A stretch of DNA of 33,413 bases from Phycisphaerae bacterium (GCA_012729815.1 JAAYCJ010000281.1:1-33413); one strand, 5' to 3'. Shown: positions 22,820-31,895, counted from the first letter of the stretch. Notes: generated by a model from the sequence alone, not told the origin. Made by a program: numbers and translations.

Positions 22820-22847
22820 AATCTAATCCCCGAACCGATGAATGCAA
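22820..22847 (-). promoter_or_regulatory. Candidate promoter of the GH32-GH5 pair
   Basis: TTGCAT (22847-22842), 16 bases, then TAGATT (22825-22820) on the minus strand, in the 120-base gap between folK and GH32. Box matches are moderate. Confidence 0.3.
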
Positions 22848-22890
22848 GCGGGAAAAGCGAATGGAAAATCACCGCGGATGTCTATCCGCC

Positions 22891-23388
22891 CTACGTCTCG
22901 TCGCCGAGGTTCTCCAAGATCGTCTGGGCCGACATCTGGATGATGGGATGCACCACGTCCGGCGCGATCTCCGCCAGGCCCTGCATCACGAACCGCCGCT
23001 CGTGCATCAGCGGATGAGGAACCATCAGCCGATCGGTCGAGATGATCTCCTCCCCGTAGAGCAGAATATCGAGATCGATCGTCCGCGGACCCCAGACCGT
23101 GGTGCGCTTCCTCCCCAACTCGCGCTCGATGGCCTGCAAAACGTCGAGCAGTCCTTCCGGTTCCAGCGACGTGTTGATCCTCGCCACCGCGTTCAGGAAA
23201 TCCGGCTGCCCCTCCGGACCGCCGATAGCGGCGGTCTGGTAAACCGAACTGACCCGCACCACCTCAATTCGTTTGTGGCCACTCAGGGCGTTGATCGCCC
23301 GTTCGATGTACCTGGCCCGCGGCTCGATGTTCGACCCCAAGCCGATGTACGCCTCGGCCCCGGACTTGACCCCGGACCGCCCGGCCAT
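22891..23388 (-). CDS. folK: 2-amino-4-hydroxy-6-hydroxymethyldihydropteridine pyrophosphokinase
   Basis: A 165-residue HPPK of folate synthesis, transferring pyrophosphate from ATP to the hydroxymethyl pterin. Motifs appear in order: Y-I-G-L-G-S-N at the start, Q-P-D-F-L-N-A-V, G-R-K-R-T-T-V-W-G-P-R-T-I-D-L-D-I-L-L-Y-G (catalytic loop and metal-binding Asp residues), and V-P-H-P-L-M-H-E-R-R-F-V. The ATG at 23388 lies three bases after the folD stop, with GGGAG inside the folD end. No folB or folP is adjacent. Confidence 0.95.
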   Translation of the reverse strand: MAGRSGVKSGAEAYIGLGSNIEPRARYIERAINALSGHKRIEVVRVSSVYQTAAIGGPEGQPDFLNAVARINTSLEPEGLLDVLQAIERELGRKRTTVWGPRTIDLDILLYGEEIISTDRLMVPHPLMHERRFVMQGLAEIAPDVVHPIIQMSAQTILENLGDET

Positions 23389-23391
23389 GGC

Positions 23392-24258
23392 CTAATTCTC
23401 CCGCTGCCACGCCGCCGCTTCGACCGCGTTGTACAGCAGCAGCCGCGTCGTCACCGTCCCCACTCCGCCCGGCACCGGCGTGATCACCGCCGCCCGCTCG
23501 GCCGCCGGCTCGAACTCCACGTCGCCCACCATCTGATCGCCCACCTGGTTGACCCCCACGTCGATCACCACCGCCCCCCGCTTGATCCATTCGCCCTTGA
23601 CCGCCTGCGGCGAACCCATCGCCGCGATCAGAATGTCCGCCCGCCCCACGTGCTCAGCCAGCTTGCCCGCTTTGCTCGTGCCGGTGTGGCACACCGTCAC
23701 CGTCGCCGACAGCTTCCGCTCCAACAGCAGCAGCGCCGCCGGCTTGCCCACGATCGCGCTGCGACCCACGATCACCGTCTCCGCCCCCACCGTGTTGACC
23801 CCGATCGACTGAATCATCCGCACCGCCGCCAGCGCCGTGCACGGGGCCAGACGCTCCCGGTTGTACACCAACAGCCCCAGATTCTCCGGGTGAACCCCCT
23901 CGATGTCCTTGCGAAACGCGATCGAACACTGGGCCGCCCACGTGTTCAGGTGCTTCGGCAGCGGAGTCTGCAGAATGATGCCCGTCACCGACGGGTCGGT
24001 GTTGAGTTTCCCAATGAACGCGATGAGCTGTTCCTGCGTCGTCTCCGGCGGCAGGTGATGATGCTGATGATCGATCCCGTGCTTCTCAGCCTGTTTCTTC
24101 TGATTGCGGACGTAGACCTCGGTAGCGGGATCCTCGCCGACCTGAACGGCCGCGATCGAAACCCGCTGCACTCCCTTGGTCTGCAATTCCGCCAGCCTCT
24201 GCTGGATCTGCTCCGATATCCCGTCCGCGATGGGTTTGCCCTTGAGAATCTCCGCCAT
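23392..24258 (-). CDS. folD: Bifunctional methylenetetrahydrofolate dehydrogenase/cyclohydrolase
   Basis: A 288-residue FolD of one-carbon metabolism, interconverting methylene-, methenyl- and formyl-tetrahydrofolate. The catalytic Y-V-x-x-Q/K-K region appears as Y-V-R-N-Q-K-K, the Q-T-P-L-P-K-H motif follows, and the NADP site reads G-R-S-A-I-V-G-K-P with a late P-V-P-G-G-V-G-T-V-T. The ATG at 24258 has GGAGG seven bases upstream. It sits 27 bases after a small membrane-protein gene and 3 bases before folK, one operon. Confidence 0.96.
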   Translation of the reverse strand: MAEILKGKPIADGISEQIQQRLAELQTKGVQRVSIAAVQVGEDPATEVYVRNQKKQAEKHGIDHQHHHLPPETTQEQLIAFIGKLNTDPSVTGIILQTPLPKHLNTWAAQCSIAFRKDIEGVHPENLGLLVYNRERLAPCTALAAVRMIQSIGVNTVGAETVIVGRSAIVGKPAALLLLERKLSATVTVCHTGTSKAGKLAEHVGRADILIAAMGSPQAVKGEWIKRGAVVIDVGVNQVGDQMVGDVEFEPAAERAAVITPVPGGVGTVTTRLLLYNAVEAAAWQREN

Positions 24259-24285
24259 CCTGGTCCTCCGATTGCCGCGCGCCTC

Positions 24286-24765
24286 TCAGTCGTTCTGCTG
24301 CTCCTCGACCTCCGCCGGCGGCAGCAGGTCCGGCCGACGATGGCTGATCTCGTCCAGCAGGTCGTCGTAGCAGTCGAGCATGTAGCTGTCCACCAGATAC
24401 TCCCGCTCCTGACCGTCCCGCTGATAGTACACCCGCACCAGCCCCTTTTCCCACTTGCTGTCGTCGACCCGAACCATGTCCGACCACGCGATCTTGTACT
24501 TGCCGTACACGTCGATCCCCGAATCGTCCGCCACCACCCGCGACCCGCTGGCCATCACGAGCCGGACTGCAGCCACCACCAGCGCAACGGCGCTGACGAC
24601 GGCGATGACCTGATTGAGCAACACGTCCGTACTTGAGTGCTCTGCACGGAATTCCTCGTTGAGCCACCCGTCATACCCGTACCAGAGCGCAATCCCAATG
24701 AAAATGATAATTGCAATGATGAACCGGATCTTCCGCCCGTTCCCCATTCCACACTCGACCGACAT
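24286..24765 (-). CDS. Small membrane protein with PH-like C-terminal domain
   Basis: About 159 residues with two membrane helices (about 13-30 and 49-71) and a cytoplasmic domain (about 75-145) whose D-D-S-G-I-D-V-Y-G-K-Y-K-I-A-W-S-D pattern resembles bacterial PH-like (YdbT-type) domains. The C-terminus is acidic. The ATG at 24765 is chosen for the AGGAG six bases upstream; earlier in-frame ATGs at 24822 and 24915 lack ribosome sites. It heads the folD-folK run and is divergent from the FHA gene. Function is unknown; a link to folate genes is not implied by its sequence. Confidence 0.65.
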   Translation of the reverse strand: MSVECGMGNGRKIRFIIAIIIFIGIALWYGYDGWLNEEFRAEHSSTDVLLNQVIAVVSAVALVVAAVRLVMASGSRVVADDSGIDVYGKYKIAWSDMVRVDDSKWEKGLVRVYYQRDGQEREYLVDSYMLDCYDDLLDEISHRRPDLLPPAEVEEQQND

Positions 24766-24940
24766 GCCATTCTCCTGAATTCCCAGCCGATTGACCTGAT
24801 TCGTTGCTTGCAGCGCACTCATTGTCGGTGAAACCCGGAACAACTGCAAGTATAAAGAAGGCTGACAATTAATAATACTTTCATCGCCTGATGCCATCCG
24901 CCCCACCCGTCGCAACCGGTTGCAGGAGCTGGATTATCGC

Positions 24941-24969
24941 TTGACTGGGGTTGGCCCGACCAGTAGCAT
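24941..24969 (+). promoter_or_regulatory. Promoter of the FHA gene
   Basis: TTGACT (24941-24946), 17 bases, then TAGCAT (24964-24969). A start near 24976 leaves a leader of about 45 bases and rules out the in-frame ATG at 24968 as initiator. Confidence 0.5.
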
Positions 24970-25021
24970 GAATCTGATTGACCGGTTTAGCGGCCGACCG
25001 CCGCGCAGTGAGGATGTCGCG

Positions 25022-25513
25022 ATGGATGTCAACCTGATAGCCCTTTCCCCAGCGGGCAGCCGGAAGGTCATCGCCCTGAACGCCGAGGTAACCACCGTCG
25101 GCCGCCAGACCGACTGTAACCTGCGGGTCCCGCTGGACGAAATCTCCCGCCAGCACTGCCAGTTCGTCGTCGAAGGCGATCGCGTTTCCGTCAAGGATCT
25201 CGGCAGTTCCAACGGCACCTTCGTCAACGATCAGAAGGTCATCCAGCGCGACTTGAACCCCGGCGACGTGGTCCGCTTGGCCAACGCCTTGGCCATGATG
25301 GTCCAAATTGATGGCCAGCCGGAACAGATTGACGAGAGCAGGCTGCGAAAGGCCAAACCGGCCCCTCAACCGCCCAAACCCAAATCGCGCGAACCGGTCG
25401 AACCGGCCACGCCCTTTACGGCGACCACCGCCGGTACGACTTCCGAGGATGAAGCCGACCAGATCCTCAGCGAATCCTTCTTCCTCGACGCTGAAGACGA
25501 AGACGAGGAATAG
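25022..25513 (+). CDS. FHA-domain protein
   Basis: A 163-residue cytoplasmic phosphothreonine-binding protein. The FHA core (about 22-90) has V-G-R28, S42-R-Q-H45, and L-G-S-S-N64-G-T-F-V-N, the residues that read phosphothreonine. The second half is a Pro/Lys/Thr-rich linker and an acidic tail (D-A-E-D-E-D-E-E). Start ATG 25022 lies after GAGG and after the predicted transcription start. A Ser/Thr kinase partner, abundant in planctomycetes, is expected but is not encoded in this window. dapF follows after 81 bases and may be read from the same promoter. Confidence 0.88.
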   Translation: MDVNLIALSPAGSRKVIALNAEVTTVGRQTDCNLRVPLDEISRQHCQFVVEGDRVSVKDLGSSNGTFVNDQKVIQRDLNPGDVVRLANALAMMVQIDGQPEQIDESRLRKAKPAPQPPKPKSREPVEPATPFTATTAGTTSEDEADQILSESFFLDAEDEDEE

Positions 25514-25594
25514 ACGGCCGGGCAACCCTGCATGGGCCGGGACGTGCGGACGCGACACCCGGGGAATCGGGGAGCTTCCACGGAGTTAAGCACA

Positions 25595-26515
25595 ATGACA
25601 ATTGACTTCTATAAGATGCACGGGTTGGGCAACGACTACGTCTACGTGGACCTGTTCGCCCAGAAGATCGAAGCCGACTGGCCGGAACTGGCCCGACAGG
25701 TCTCGCCGCGCCAGTTCGGCGTCGGCAGCGACGGCCTGATCCTGATCTGCCCGGGCCAGCGCTCCGCGGTGCGGATGCGCATCTTCAACGCCGACGGGTC
25801 CGAGGCCCAGATGTGCGGCAACGGCCTCCGCTGCGCCGCCCGCTACGCCTATGAGCACGGGCTCCTGGACCGCGTTTTGGGCGAACTGCCCGAAGGTCTG
25901 GCCGCAGCCGCCGCCGGCTGGGCTTTGGCCGGCGGACAGTGGCGATCCGCCCCCATCGAAACCAGGGCCGGCATCCTCACTGTCGCCCTCCACGTGGTCG
26001 AAGGCAACCGGGTCGATCAGGTCGGCGTGGACATGGGCCGCCCGATCCTCGAAGCCGCCCGAATCCCCACCACCTTCTCCGCTGAGATGGTGGTCGCCCA
26101 CCCCTTCGATTTGCCGGACGGGCAGGTCCGGATGACCTGCGTCTCGATGGGCAACCCGCACGCGGTCATCTTCACCGACCGTCTCGATGACGTGGACCTC
26201 GAGAGGATCGGGCCCTATATCGAGAATCACGAGCGCTTTCCCGAGCGGATCAACGTCCACTTCGCCAAGGCGCTGGGCCGCGATCGCGTCAAGGTGCTCA
26301 CCTGGGAGCGCGGCAGCGGCCGGACCATGGCCTGCGGAACCGGGGCCTGCGCGGTCGCGGTGGCGGGCGGGCTCGAGGGCCGGCTTGACGGCGCGGTGGT
26401 CGCCGAACTGCCCGGCGGCGAACTGAGGCTGCTCTGGAACCGCCGTGACGACCACGTCTACATGCTCGGTCCGGCGACGATCGTGTTTGAGGGTACATGG
26501 TTGGGTCCGGTCTGA
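25595..26515 (+). CDS. dapF: Diaminopimelate epimerase
   Basis: A 306-residue cofactor-independent epimerase converting LL- to meso-diaminopimelate for lysine and peptidoglycan. Both catalytic cysteines are present: C74 in N-A-D-G-S-E-A-Q-M-C-G-N-G and C247 in T-M-A-C-G-T-G-A-C. The start F-x-K-M-H-G-L-G-N-D and S-M-G-N-P-H-A-V are family features. It is about 30 residues longer than E. coli DapF, due to an Ala/Gly-rich insertion around residues 90-120. The ATG at 25595 follows a GGAG nine bases upstream; an upstream in-frame ATG would add 21 non-homologous residues. Confidence 0.95.
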   Translation: MTIDFYKMHGLGNDYVYVDLFAQKIEADWPELARQVSPRQFGVGSDGLILICPGQRSAVRMRIFNADGSEAQMCGNGLRCAARYAYEHGLLDRVLGELPEGLAAAAAGWALAGGQWRSAPIETRAGILTVALHVVEGNRVDQVGVDMGRPILEAARIPTTFSAEMVVAHPFDLPDGQVRMTCVSMGNPHAVIFTDRLDDVDLERIGPYIENHERFPERINVHFAKALGRDRVKVLTWERGSGRTMACGTGACAVAVAGGLEGRLDGAVVAELPGGELRLLWNRRDDHVYMLGPATIVFEGTWLGPV

Positions 26516-26549
26516 TCCCGGACCCGAAGACGCGGGAGTGACGTAAGCG

Positions 26550-27464
26550 ATGGAACTGCTGCGCCAGTTTCGCAAAACACTGACGGTCGGCGGGCTTCGC
26601 GTGGCGATGGAATGGTCGCAGCGGGCGGATACGCCCGCACCGGTCGAGGCCCTGCGATGGCTGGGACGCGGGCTGACCCGCACCGCGTTGCCGTTGCGGG
26701 TCCGACTGGCCCGCAACATGAGGCAGGCGGGCGTCCACCGCCCCGGCCTGGTCGATCAGCACTTCGAGCGGGTACTCGACCAGATGATCATGCTCGCCCA
26801 CGTGTTCCGCGCGGGCTTTGCTCGCAGCGGATGCCTCGAACGCTTTGCCTTCGACGAGAGCTTCACCCGTCTTCAGCAGGCCTACGCCCTCGGCCGCGGC
26901 GTCCTGCTGATCGCTCCGCACATCTGCGGCTATCCGGTTATCCCGCCGGTCCTCACGCCGCGCATCCCGTGCAGCATCTACCTTCGCCGCAACAAAGATC
27001 CTCGCAAGATGCGGATCAACGAAGCCATCGGCCAGGCCGGCGACGGGCACCTCGTCTACCCGCCCGAAGGGGCCACGCGGGCCCAGAAGCTCCAGGTCGC
27101 CGTCGACGTCCTGCGCGAAGGACGGGTGCTGTTCATCACGCCCGATACGCTCCGCAAACCCGACGACGGCGTGCCGGTGAGCCTCTTCGGCCGAACCGTG
27201 CACTTTCCCACCGGCGTTCAGGTAATGGCCCTGCGCACCGGAGCGCCGATCGTCCCAGCCTGGTGGCACTGGGACGGCGGCGTCTATCGCATTCGCTTCG
27301 ACGAGCCGATCGAACTGCCGCGCGGCGGAAAGGTCCGGCAGACCGCTGAGACCGCCGCCCGCCGGTGGGCCCAGCGCGTCGACGACTTTCTGCACGAACA
27401 CCCCGCCATGTGGTGGAACTGGCTCGATCGAAGCTGGACCAAGGTCCTGCGCAGCCCCGTCTGA
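26550..27464 (+). CDS. LpxL/HtrB-like lysophospholipid acyltransferase
   Basis: A 304-residue protein matching the LpxL-type acyltransferase pattern: amphipathic start, a block-I region G-R-G-V-L-L-I-A-P-H124, a block with Y-P-P-E-G-A-T, V-L-F-I-T-P-D, then G-A-P-I-V-P-A-W and the terminal P-A-M-W-W-N-W-L-D-R-x-W typical of the family. The usual H-x4-D/E motif is altered: H124 is followed at +5 by Pro129, not an acid. It may therefore be a divergent acyltransferase or an inactive relative. It lies 34 bases after dapF, with GGGAG 11 bases before the ATG. It would act at the inner membrane on lipid A-like or other lyso-lipids. Confidence 0.7.
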   Translation: MELLRQFRKTLTVGGLRVAMEWSQRADTPAPVEALRWLGRGLTRTALPLRVRLARNMRQAGVHRPGLVDQHFERVLDQMIMLAHVFRAGFARSGCLERFAFDESFTRLQQAYALGRGVLLIAPHICGYPVIPPVLTPRIPCSIYLRRNKDPRKMRINEAIGQAGDGHLVYPPEGATRAQKLQVAVDVLREGRVLFITPDTLRKPDDGVPVSLFGRTVHFPTGVQVMALRTGAPIVPAWWHWDGGVYRIRFDEPIELPRGGKVRQTAETAARRWAQRVDDFLHEHPAMWWNWLDRSWTKVLRSPV

Positions 27465-27471
27465 GCCGGCG

Positions 27472-27500
27472 TTGACCGCATTACCCCGGGGCGGTATAGT
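27472..27500 (+). promoter_or_regulatory. Strong sigma-70-type promoter of the PhnD-like gene
   Basis: TTGACC (27472-27477), exactly 17 bases, then TATAGT (27495-27500). Both boxes match at five of six positions. It is the best promoter in the window and gives a leader of about 35 bases. Confidence 0.7.
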
Positions 27501-27540
27501 AGCAGGCGGCCGGATTGGACCCGGAAACAGGAGTAGGCAG

Positions 27541-28452
27541 ATGAACCCACGTCTGGCATTGCCGCTGATCGTTTCGCTGCTCTGGACTTCCGGCTGCGCG
27601 CTGTCGCCGCGGCTCAATCCGCTCGGCAAAAACAACATCCGCCTGACCACCGTGGACACCAACCTGCTCGACGTGATGCTCCGTTTCTCGCCGCTGGCCC
27701 GCCAGCTCAGCGAGTCCCTCGACCGGCCGGTGGACGTCATGGCCGACTGGGACGCCAAGTCCATCCGCATCCACCTGACCTCGCAGAAGGTCACCGACTA
27801 CTACCACCTGGTCTACCTGAACCCGGTCGACTACTGCGAAGTGGCCCGCGAAGTGGCGCTCGACCCGCTGGCGATCAAGCGGAACGTGCGCGGCGAAACC
27901 GGCGAAACCGCCCTGATCGTCGTGCACAAGGACAGCCCCATTCAGTCCGTCGCCGACCTGGAAGGCAAACGCATTGCCTTCGGCCCCTACGGCTCGCCGT
28001 ACATGTTCTATAGCGTCCTGGAACTGCTGCGGGACGAGAAGCTGCCCATCTCGCTGGTCAAGTCCACCTTCGACTCCCGCGACAGCCTCGCCGTCGTCCA
28101 GAAGCTCCTGATGGGCTTCTCCGACGCGGGCGTGGTCACGCGGACCTGGTGGGAGACCACCAAGGACCGCAGCCTTGACCTCTCGCGCCTGCTCAAGGAC
28201 GATCTGCGGATCATCGCCGAAACCCAACCGATGCCCGAACTCGTCTGGGCCGCCACCGAAACCCTCACCGCCGAGCAGAAGGCGGCCGTCGTCGAGGTGC
28301 TCACGCAGAAGGTCACCGAAATGCCCAGCGTGCTCGGCCCGCTCGGCGCCACCGGTTTTGAACCGATCGGGTCCGACGCGATGGAAGAGACCTGCCGCCG
28401 GATCGACCGGATCCGCAACATCCCGCCCAGACCGTCGCTGCTGCCCCTGTGA
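27541..28452 (+). CDS. PhnD-like periplasmic-binding lipoprotein
   Basis: A 303-residue exported lipoprotein: signal peptide ending in L-L-W-T-S-G-C19, then a type 2 periplasmic-binding fold of the phosphate/phosphonate (PhnD) group, with V-x-K-D-S-P-I-x-S-V-A-D-L-x-G-K-R-I-A-F-G and later S-F-D-S-R-D and G-x-x-D-A-G-V-V motifs. The ligand may be an oxyanion or another small molecule; the fold does not decide it. No permease or ATPase gene is adjacent, so it may serve a distant transporter or a sensor. The ATG at 27541 has AGGAG seven bases upstream. It converges with lon, with only 12 bases between the stops. Confidence 0.82.
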   Translation: MNPRLALPLIVSLLWTSGCALSPRLNPLGKNNIRLTTVDTNLLDVMLRFSPLARQLSESLDRPVDVMADWDAKSIRIHLTSQKVTDYYHLVYLNPVDYCEVAREVALDPLAIKRNVRGETGETALIVVHKDSPIQSVADLEGKRIAFGPYGSPYMFYSVLELLRDEKLPISLVKSTFDSRDSLAVVQKLLMGFSDAGVVTRTWWETTKDRSLDLSRLLKDDLRIIAETQPMPELVWAATETLTAEQKAAVVEVLTQKVTEMPSVLGPLGATGFEPIGSDAMEETCRRIDRIRNIPPRPSLLPL

Positions 28453-28464
28453 CCGCAGACCACC

Positions 28465-30984
28465 TTAACCGCGTTTCCTGGCGATCTTCTTCTTCGCCGT
28501 TGTCCTGGCCGGCGGCTTTTGCAGCGCGATCTGCAGCAGCGTGTCGACGTTGCCGACGAAGCTGAACTCCAGGCCCTGCTGCATTTTCTTGGGCACCTCA
28601 GCGATGTCCTTCTTGTTCCGCTGGGGCAGAATCACGTGCTTGATGCCCGCCCGCTTGGCCGCCAGCACCTTCTCCTTGACCCCGCCGATCGGCAGCACCA
28701 GCCCGCGCAGCGTGATCTCGCCGGTCATCGCCACGTCCGCCCGCACCGGGACGCCCGTCTCCAGCGACACCAGCGAGGTGAACATCGCCACACCCGCCGA
28801 CGGCCCGTCCTTGGGCACCGCGCCGGCCGGCACGTGGATGTGGAAATCCTTGTTGCCCAGGTCGTTCGTCTTGAGGTTCAGCTTGTCCGCCCGCGAGCGG
28901 ATCAGCGAGTACGCCGCCTGGGCGCTTTCCCGCATCACGTCGCCGATCTGGCCGGTCAGCGTGAGGTTGCCCTTGCCCGGCATCGAGGTGGCCTCGATGA
29001 AGATGATCTCGCCGCCGAACGGCGTGTACGCCAGGCCGGTCGCCACGCCCGGCACCTGCGTCCGCACCGCCGTCTCCTGCTCGAACCGCACCGGCCCCAG
29101 GTAGCGCGAGACCGTGCGGTCGGTAACGGTGAACTTGCGGCGCTTGCCCTCGGCGATCTGGGCGGCGATCGCCCCGCAGATCGACCCGATCTCGCGCTCC
29201 AGGTTCCGTACGCCGGCTTCGCGAGTGTACGCGTCGATGATCCGGTTGAGCGCCGCATCCGTGAACGTCACGTTGTCCGGGCTCAGCCCCGTCTCGGAAA
29301 GCCGCTTGGGCACCAGGTACTTTCGCGCGATGTTGAGCTTGTCCTCCTGCGTGTAGCCCGGCAGCTCGATCACCTCCATCCGGTCGCGCAGCGGCGGCGG
29401 CACCGGGGCCATGTAGTTGGCCGTCGCGATGAACATGACCCGCGAAAGGTCGAACGGCACGTCCAGGTAGTGATCGACGAACGTGCTGTTCTGCTCGGGA
29501 TCCAGCACCTCCAGCAGCGCCGAAGCCGGATCGCCGCGAAAGTCCTGGCCGATCTTGTCCACTTCATCGAGCATGAATACCGGATTGCGGGTCCCGGTCT
29601 TGCGGACCTCCTGGATGATCCGGCCGGGGATCGCGCCGATGTACGTCCGGCGGTGGCCGCGAATCTCCGCCTCGTCGCGAATCCCGCCCAGCGAAATCCG
29701 CGAGAACTTCCGCCCCAGCGCCCGCGCGATGCTGTGTCCCAGCGACGTCTTGCCGACGCCCGGCGGACCCACAAAGCACAGGATCGGCCCGCGCCCGTCC
29801 GGCTTGAGCTTGCGCACCGCCAAAAACTCCAGGATGCGCTTCTTGACCTTCTCCAGGTCGTAATGGTCGGCGTCGAGGATCTTGCGGGCCCGCTTGATGT
29901 CCAGGTTGTCCTCGGTCTGCTTGGCCCACGGCAGCACGCAGAGCCACTCGACGTAGTCGCGGGCCACCGAGTACTCCGGCGAGGCGATCGGAATCTTTGA
30001 CATCCGGTCCACCTCCCGCATCGCCTCCTTCTCGACCGCCTCCGGCATCTTCGCCTCAGCCACCCGCTTGCGCAGGTCCTCCAGGTCGCCGCTCCGCTGA
30101 TCGCCTTCGCCCAGTTCCTTCTGGATCGCCTCAAGCTGTTCCCGCAGGAAGTACTGCCGCTGGGCCTTGTTGATCGACTCCTGGACCTGGTCCTGAATGC
30201 GGCTCGATAGCTCCAGCACGTCGAGTTGGCCGGCCAGCAGGCCGCTGACTTTCTGAAGCCGCTTCTTGACCTCCAGCGTCTCGAGAATCCCCTGCTTCTG
30301 ACCGGTATCCACGTTCAAGTTCGCCGCCAGGAAATCCGCCAGCGCTCCGGGCGAAGCGATATTGCTCAGGATCACCCGCACCTCGTCCGGCACGTTCTGG
30401 CTCAACTCGATCACCCGGTCGGCCATGTTCCGCATGTTGTGCACCAGCGCCCGGACCTCCGTGTCGTCCTCGGAGACCCGAGTATCCGCGTGCACCTCGA
30501 TCCGCGCCGCCAGGTAGGGCTCGGTTTGCGTGAATTCGACCACCTTGAACCGCAGCAGCCCGTGCACCACCGTCGTCTGGTCGCCGTTGGGCATCCGCAG
30601 CAGCTTCAGGATGAACCCCACCACCCCCCACTGAAACAACTGATCCGGGCGCGGCTTGTCCACGTCGCCTTCCCGCTGGGCCAGGATTCCGATCAGTTTG
30701 TTCTCCGACAGCGCCGCCTCCACCGCCAGCTTCGAATGCTCCCTCGCCACGTTCAGCGGCATCACCGTGCCGGGAAACGCCACCGTGTTCCGCACCGGAA
30801 TGATCGGGATCACGCTCGGCACCGCCACCTGCTGTTCCGACGGGCCCTGCGTGGTCACCGTGGTCAGAATCTCCGCCCCGTCGTCGTTGCCCGGCGTCAC
30901 CCGGCGCGCCCCGAGCCCTTCCGCCGACTCGTTCTCGAAAACCTCCCCGTCCCGCTCCATCGACTCGTCCTTCTTCTTGGACAT
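28465..30984 (-). CDS. lon: ATP-dependent Lon protease
   Basis: An 839-residue LonA. The N-terminal substrate-binding domain (about 55-245) leads through a coiled-coil region into the AAA+ domain with Walker A G406-P-P-G-V-G-K-T, Walker B F-M-L-D-E-V-D, and the R-D-R-M-E-V-I sensor region. The protease domain has the dyad S729 (K-D-G-P-S-A-G) and K772 (G-G-V-K-E-K), with the same 43-residue spacing as E. coli S679/K722. It degrades misfolded and regulatory proteins in the cytoplasm. GGGAGG lies six bases before the ATG. The C-terminus is a short Lys/Arg-rich tail. It follows hsp20 by 46 bases. Confidence 0.97.
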   Translation of the reverse strand: MSKKKDESMERDGEVFENESAEGLGARRVTPGNDDGAEILTTVTTQGPSEQQVAVPSVIPIIPVRNTVAFPGTVMPLNVAREHSKLAVEAALSENKLIGILAQREGDVDKPRPDQLFQWGVVGFILKLLRMPNGDQTTVVHGLLRFKVVEFTQTEPYLAARIEVHADTRVSEDDTEVRALVHNMRNMADRVIELSQNVPDEVRVILSNIASPGALADFLAANLNVDTGQKQGILETLEVKKRLQKVSGLLAGQLDVLELSSRIQDQVQESINKAQRQYFLREQLEAIQKELGEGDQRSGDLEDLRKRVAEAKMPEAVEKEAMREVDRMSKIPIASPEYSVARDYVEWLCVLPWAKQTEDNLDIKRARKILDADHYDLEKVKKRILEFLAVRKLKPDGRGPILCFVGPPGVGKTSLGHSIARALGRKFSRISLGGIRDEAEIRGHRRTYIGAIPGRIIQEVRKTGTRNPVFMLDEVDKIGQDFRGDPASALLEVLDPEQNSTFVDHYLDVPFDLSRVMFIATANYMAPVPPPLRDRMEVIELPGYTQEDKLNIARKYLVPKRLSETGLSPDNVTFTDAALNRIIDAYTREAGVRNLEREIGSICGAIAAQIAEGKRRKFTVTDRTVSRYLGPVRFEQETAVRTQVPGVATGLAYTPFGGEIIFIEATSMPGKGNLTLTGQIGDVMRESAQAAYSLIRSRADKLNLKTNDLGNKDFHIHVPAGAVPKDGPSAGVAMFTSLVSLETGVPVRADVAMTGEITLRGLVLPIGGVKEKVLAAKRAGIKHVILPQRNKKDIAEVPKKMQQGLEFSFVGNVDTLLQIALQKPPARTTAKKKIARKRG

Positions 30985-31030
30985 CGGATCCTCCCGAAAG
31001 CCTGCCCGGTTCGTCCCTCTCCGGACGCTC

Positions 31031-31441
31031 TTACCCCTTCTTCGGCATCGTCACCCACACCAGCCCGTTCTGCTGCCGGGCCTTGATTCCGTCGCGCTCC
31101 ACGTTCGAGGGGATCTGGATCGACCGGTAGAACGGGCCGTGGTCAATCTCCATCACGTGGATGCGGGCCTGCCGCACCCCTTCCGGCGTCGGCGCCGCCC
31201 GGTGCCCGCTGATCCGCAGCACCTCGCCGTCCACGTGCAGCTCGATCTGCTTGGTCTCGACGCCCGACAGGTCGAGGCAGATGTAATACGCCTCATCCGT
31301 CTCGTAGAAGTTGATCGCCGGCTGCCATCGCTCGCACGGGCGAAACTTGAAAAACGACTTCTGCAGCATCTGGTCCATGATCTGATTGACCCGGACCACC
31401 ACGTCGTCCGAGTTCATCCCTCCCGGATGCAGCCGGATCAT
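31031..31441 (-). CDS. Hsp20/alpha-crystallin small heat-shock protein
   Basis: A 136-residue ATP-independent holdase. After a short N-terminus the alpha-crystallin domain (about 38-132) shows W-Q-P-A-I-N-F-Y-E-T-D, the L-D-L-S-G-V turn, L-R-I-S-G-H-R and the terminal G-L-V-W-V-T-M-P-K-K. The C-terminal I-x-I extension typical of oligomerising members is absent, so assembly may differ. AAGGAGG precedes the ATG by six bases. It lies upstream of lon, so both are probably made together under stress. No CIRCE element is visible upstream. Confidence 0.92.
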   Translation of the reverse strand: MIRLHPGGMNSDDVVVRVNQIMDQMLQKSFFKFRPCERWQPAINFYETDEAYYICLDLSGVETKQIELHVDGEVLRISGHRAAPTPEGVRQARIHVMEIDHGPFYRSIQIPSNVERDGIKARQQNGLVWVTMPKKG

Positions 31442-31515
31442 AGCGAACCTCCTTCACTCTGGTTCCCGTCCAAACCGCTCCCCCTCCCCCAAACCAATAG
31501 TCGGCGATCTTCGCC

Positions 31516-31809
31516 TCAGTCCTCGTACCGGTCGAGGCGTTTCTCCAGCTTCTTCTTGTCGTCTTCCAGCTTGTCGATCTTCTCCTCGCGGTCGTCCAGC
31601 CGATCCCTCAGCCGCCGGATCTCCTGATAGGCGCTTTCCAACTCTTGCCGGCACTCCGCGTGCGTGGCGGTCTTCGGCGCCGTCGTCCCCTTGACCGCGG
31701 AACGGTTGCCGCCCACGTACACGTCGGGAACGTTCACCTGGGCGTCGAAGCATCCTCCCTGCAACGCCAACAGCCCCACCACCAGAACCGTCATCGCCAT
31801 CCGGATCAT
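31516..31809 (-). CDS. Small coiled-coil lipoprotein
   Basis: A 97-residue exported lipoprotein. The signal peptide ends in L-L-A-L-Q-G-G-C20. After a short polar region, residues about 50-97 form a highly charged coiled coil with heptad-like spacing (R-R-L-R-D-R-L-D-D-R, then I-D-K-L-E-D-D-K-K-K-L). It may bridge envelope layers or trimerise, as Lpp-like proteins do, but it is not homologous to Lpp by any motif seen. AAGGAG lies nine bases before the ATG. It heads the hsp20-lon operon, 74 bases upstream of hsp20. Confidence 0.78.
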   Translation of the reverse strand: MIRMAMTVLVVGLLALQGGCFDAQVNVPDVYVGGNRSAVKGTTAPKTATHAECRQELESAYQEIRRLRDRLDDREEKIDKLEDDKKKLEKRLDRYED

Positions 31810-31813
31810 GACT

Positions 31814-31841
31814 TTGACTCCTTTCCAATAGCCACTATGAT
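31814..31841 (+). promoter_or_regulatory. Promoter of miaA
   Basis: TTGACT (31814-31819), 16 bases, then TATGAT (31836-31841) on the plus strand. The -35 box overlaps the ribosome-binding region of the divergent lipoprotein gene. Confidence 0.55.
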
Positions 31842-31853
31842 AGGCGTAACGTA

Positions 31854-31882
31854 ACTATATCATGGGTCTTTGAGGATTACAA
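31854..31882 (-). promoter_or_regulatory. Promoter of the lipoprotein-hsp20-lon operon
   Basis: TTGTAA (31882-31877), 17 bases, then TATAGT (31859-31854) on the minus strand. It interleaves with the miaA leader, and its -35 box ends 14 bases before the miaA ATG. Confidence 0.6.
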
Positions 31883-31895
31883 CCGAGCGTCCACC

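Noticed and set aside
21709-24636. A 975-codon plus-strand open frame
   Set aside because: It lies opposite GH32, folK, folD and the small membrane protein, each with full family motifs. The frame is Arg/His/Pro-rich shadow sequence.
28519-30000. A 493-codon plus-strand open frame
   Set aside because: It is the antisense of lon. No domain is recognisable.
31810-31895. CIRCE heat-shock operator upstream of hsp20-lon
   Set aside because: No TTAGCACTC-N9-GAGTGCTAA-like inverted repeat is present.
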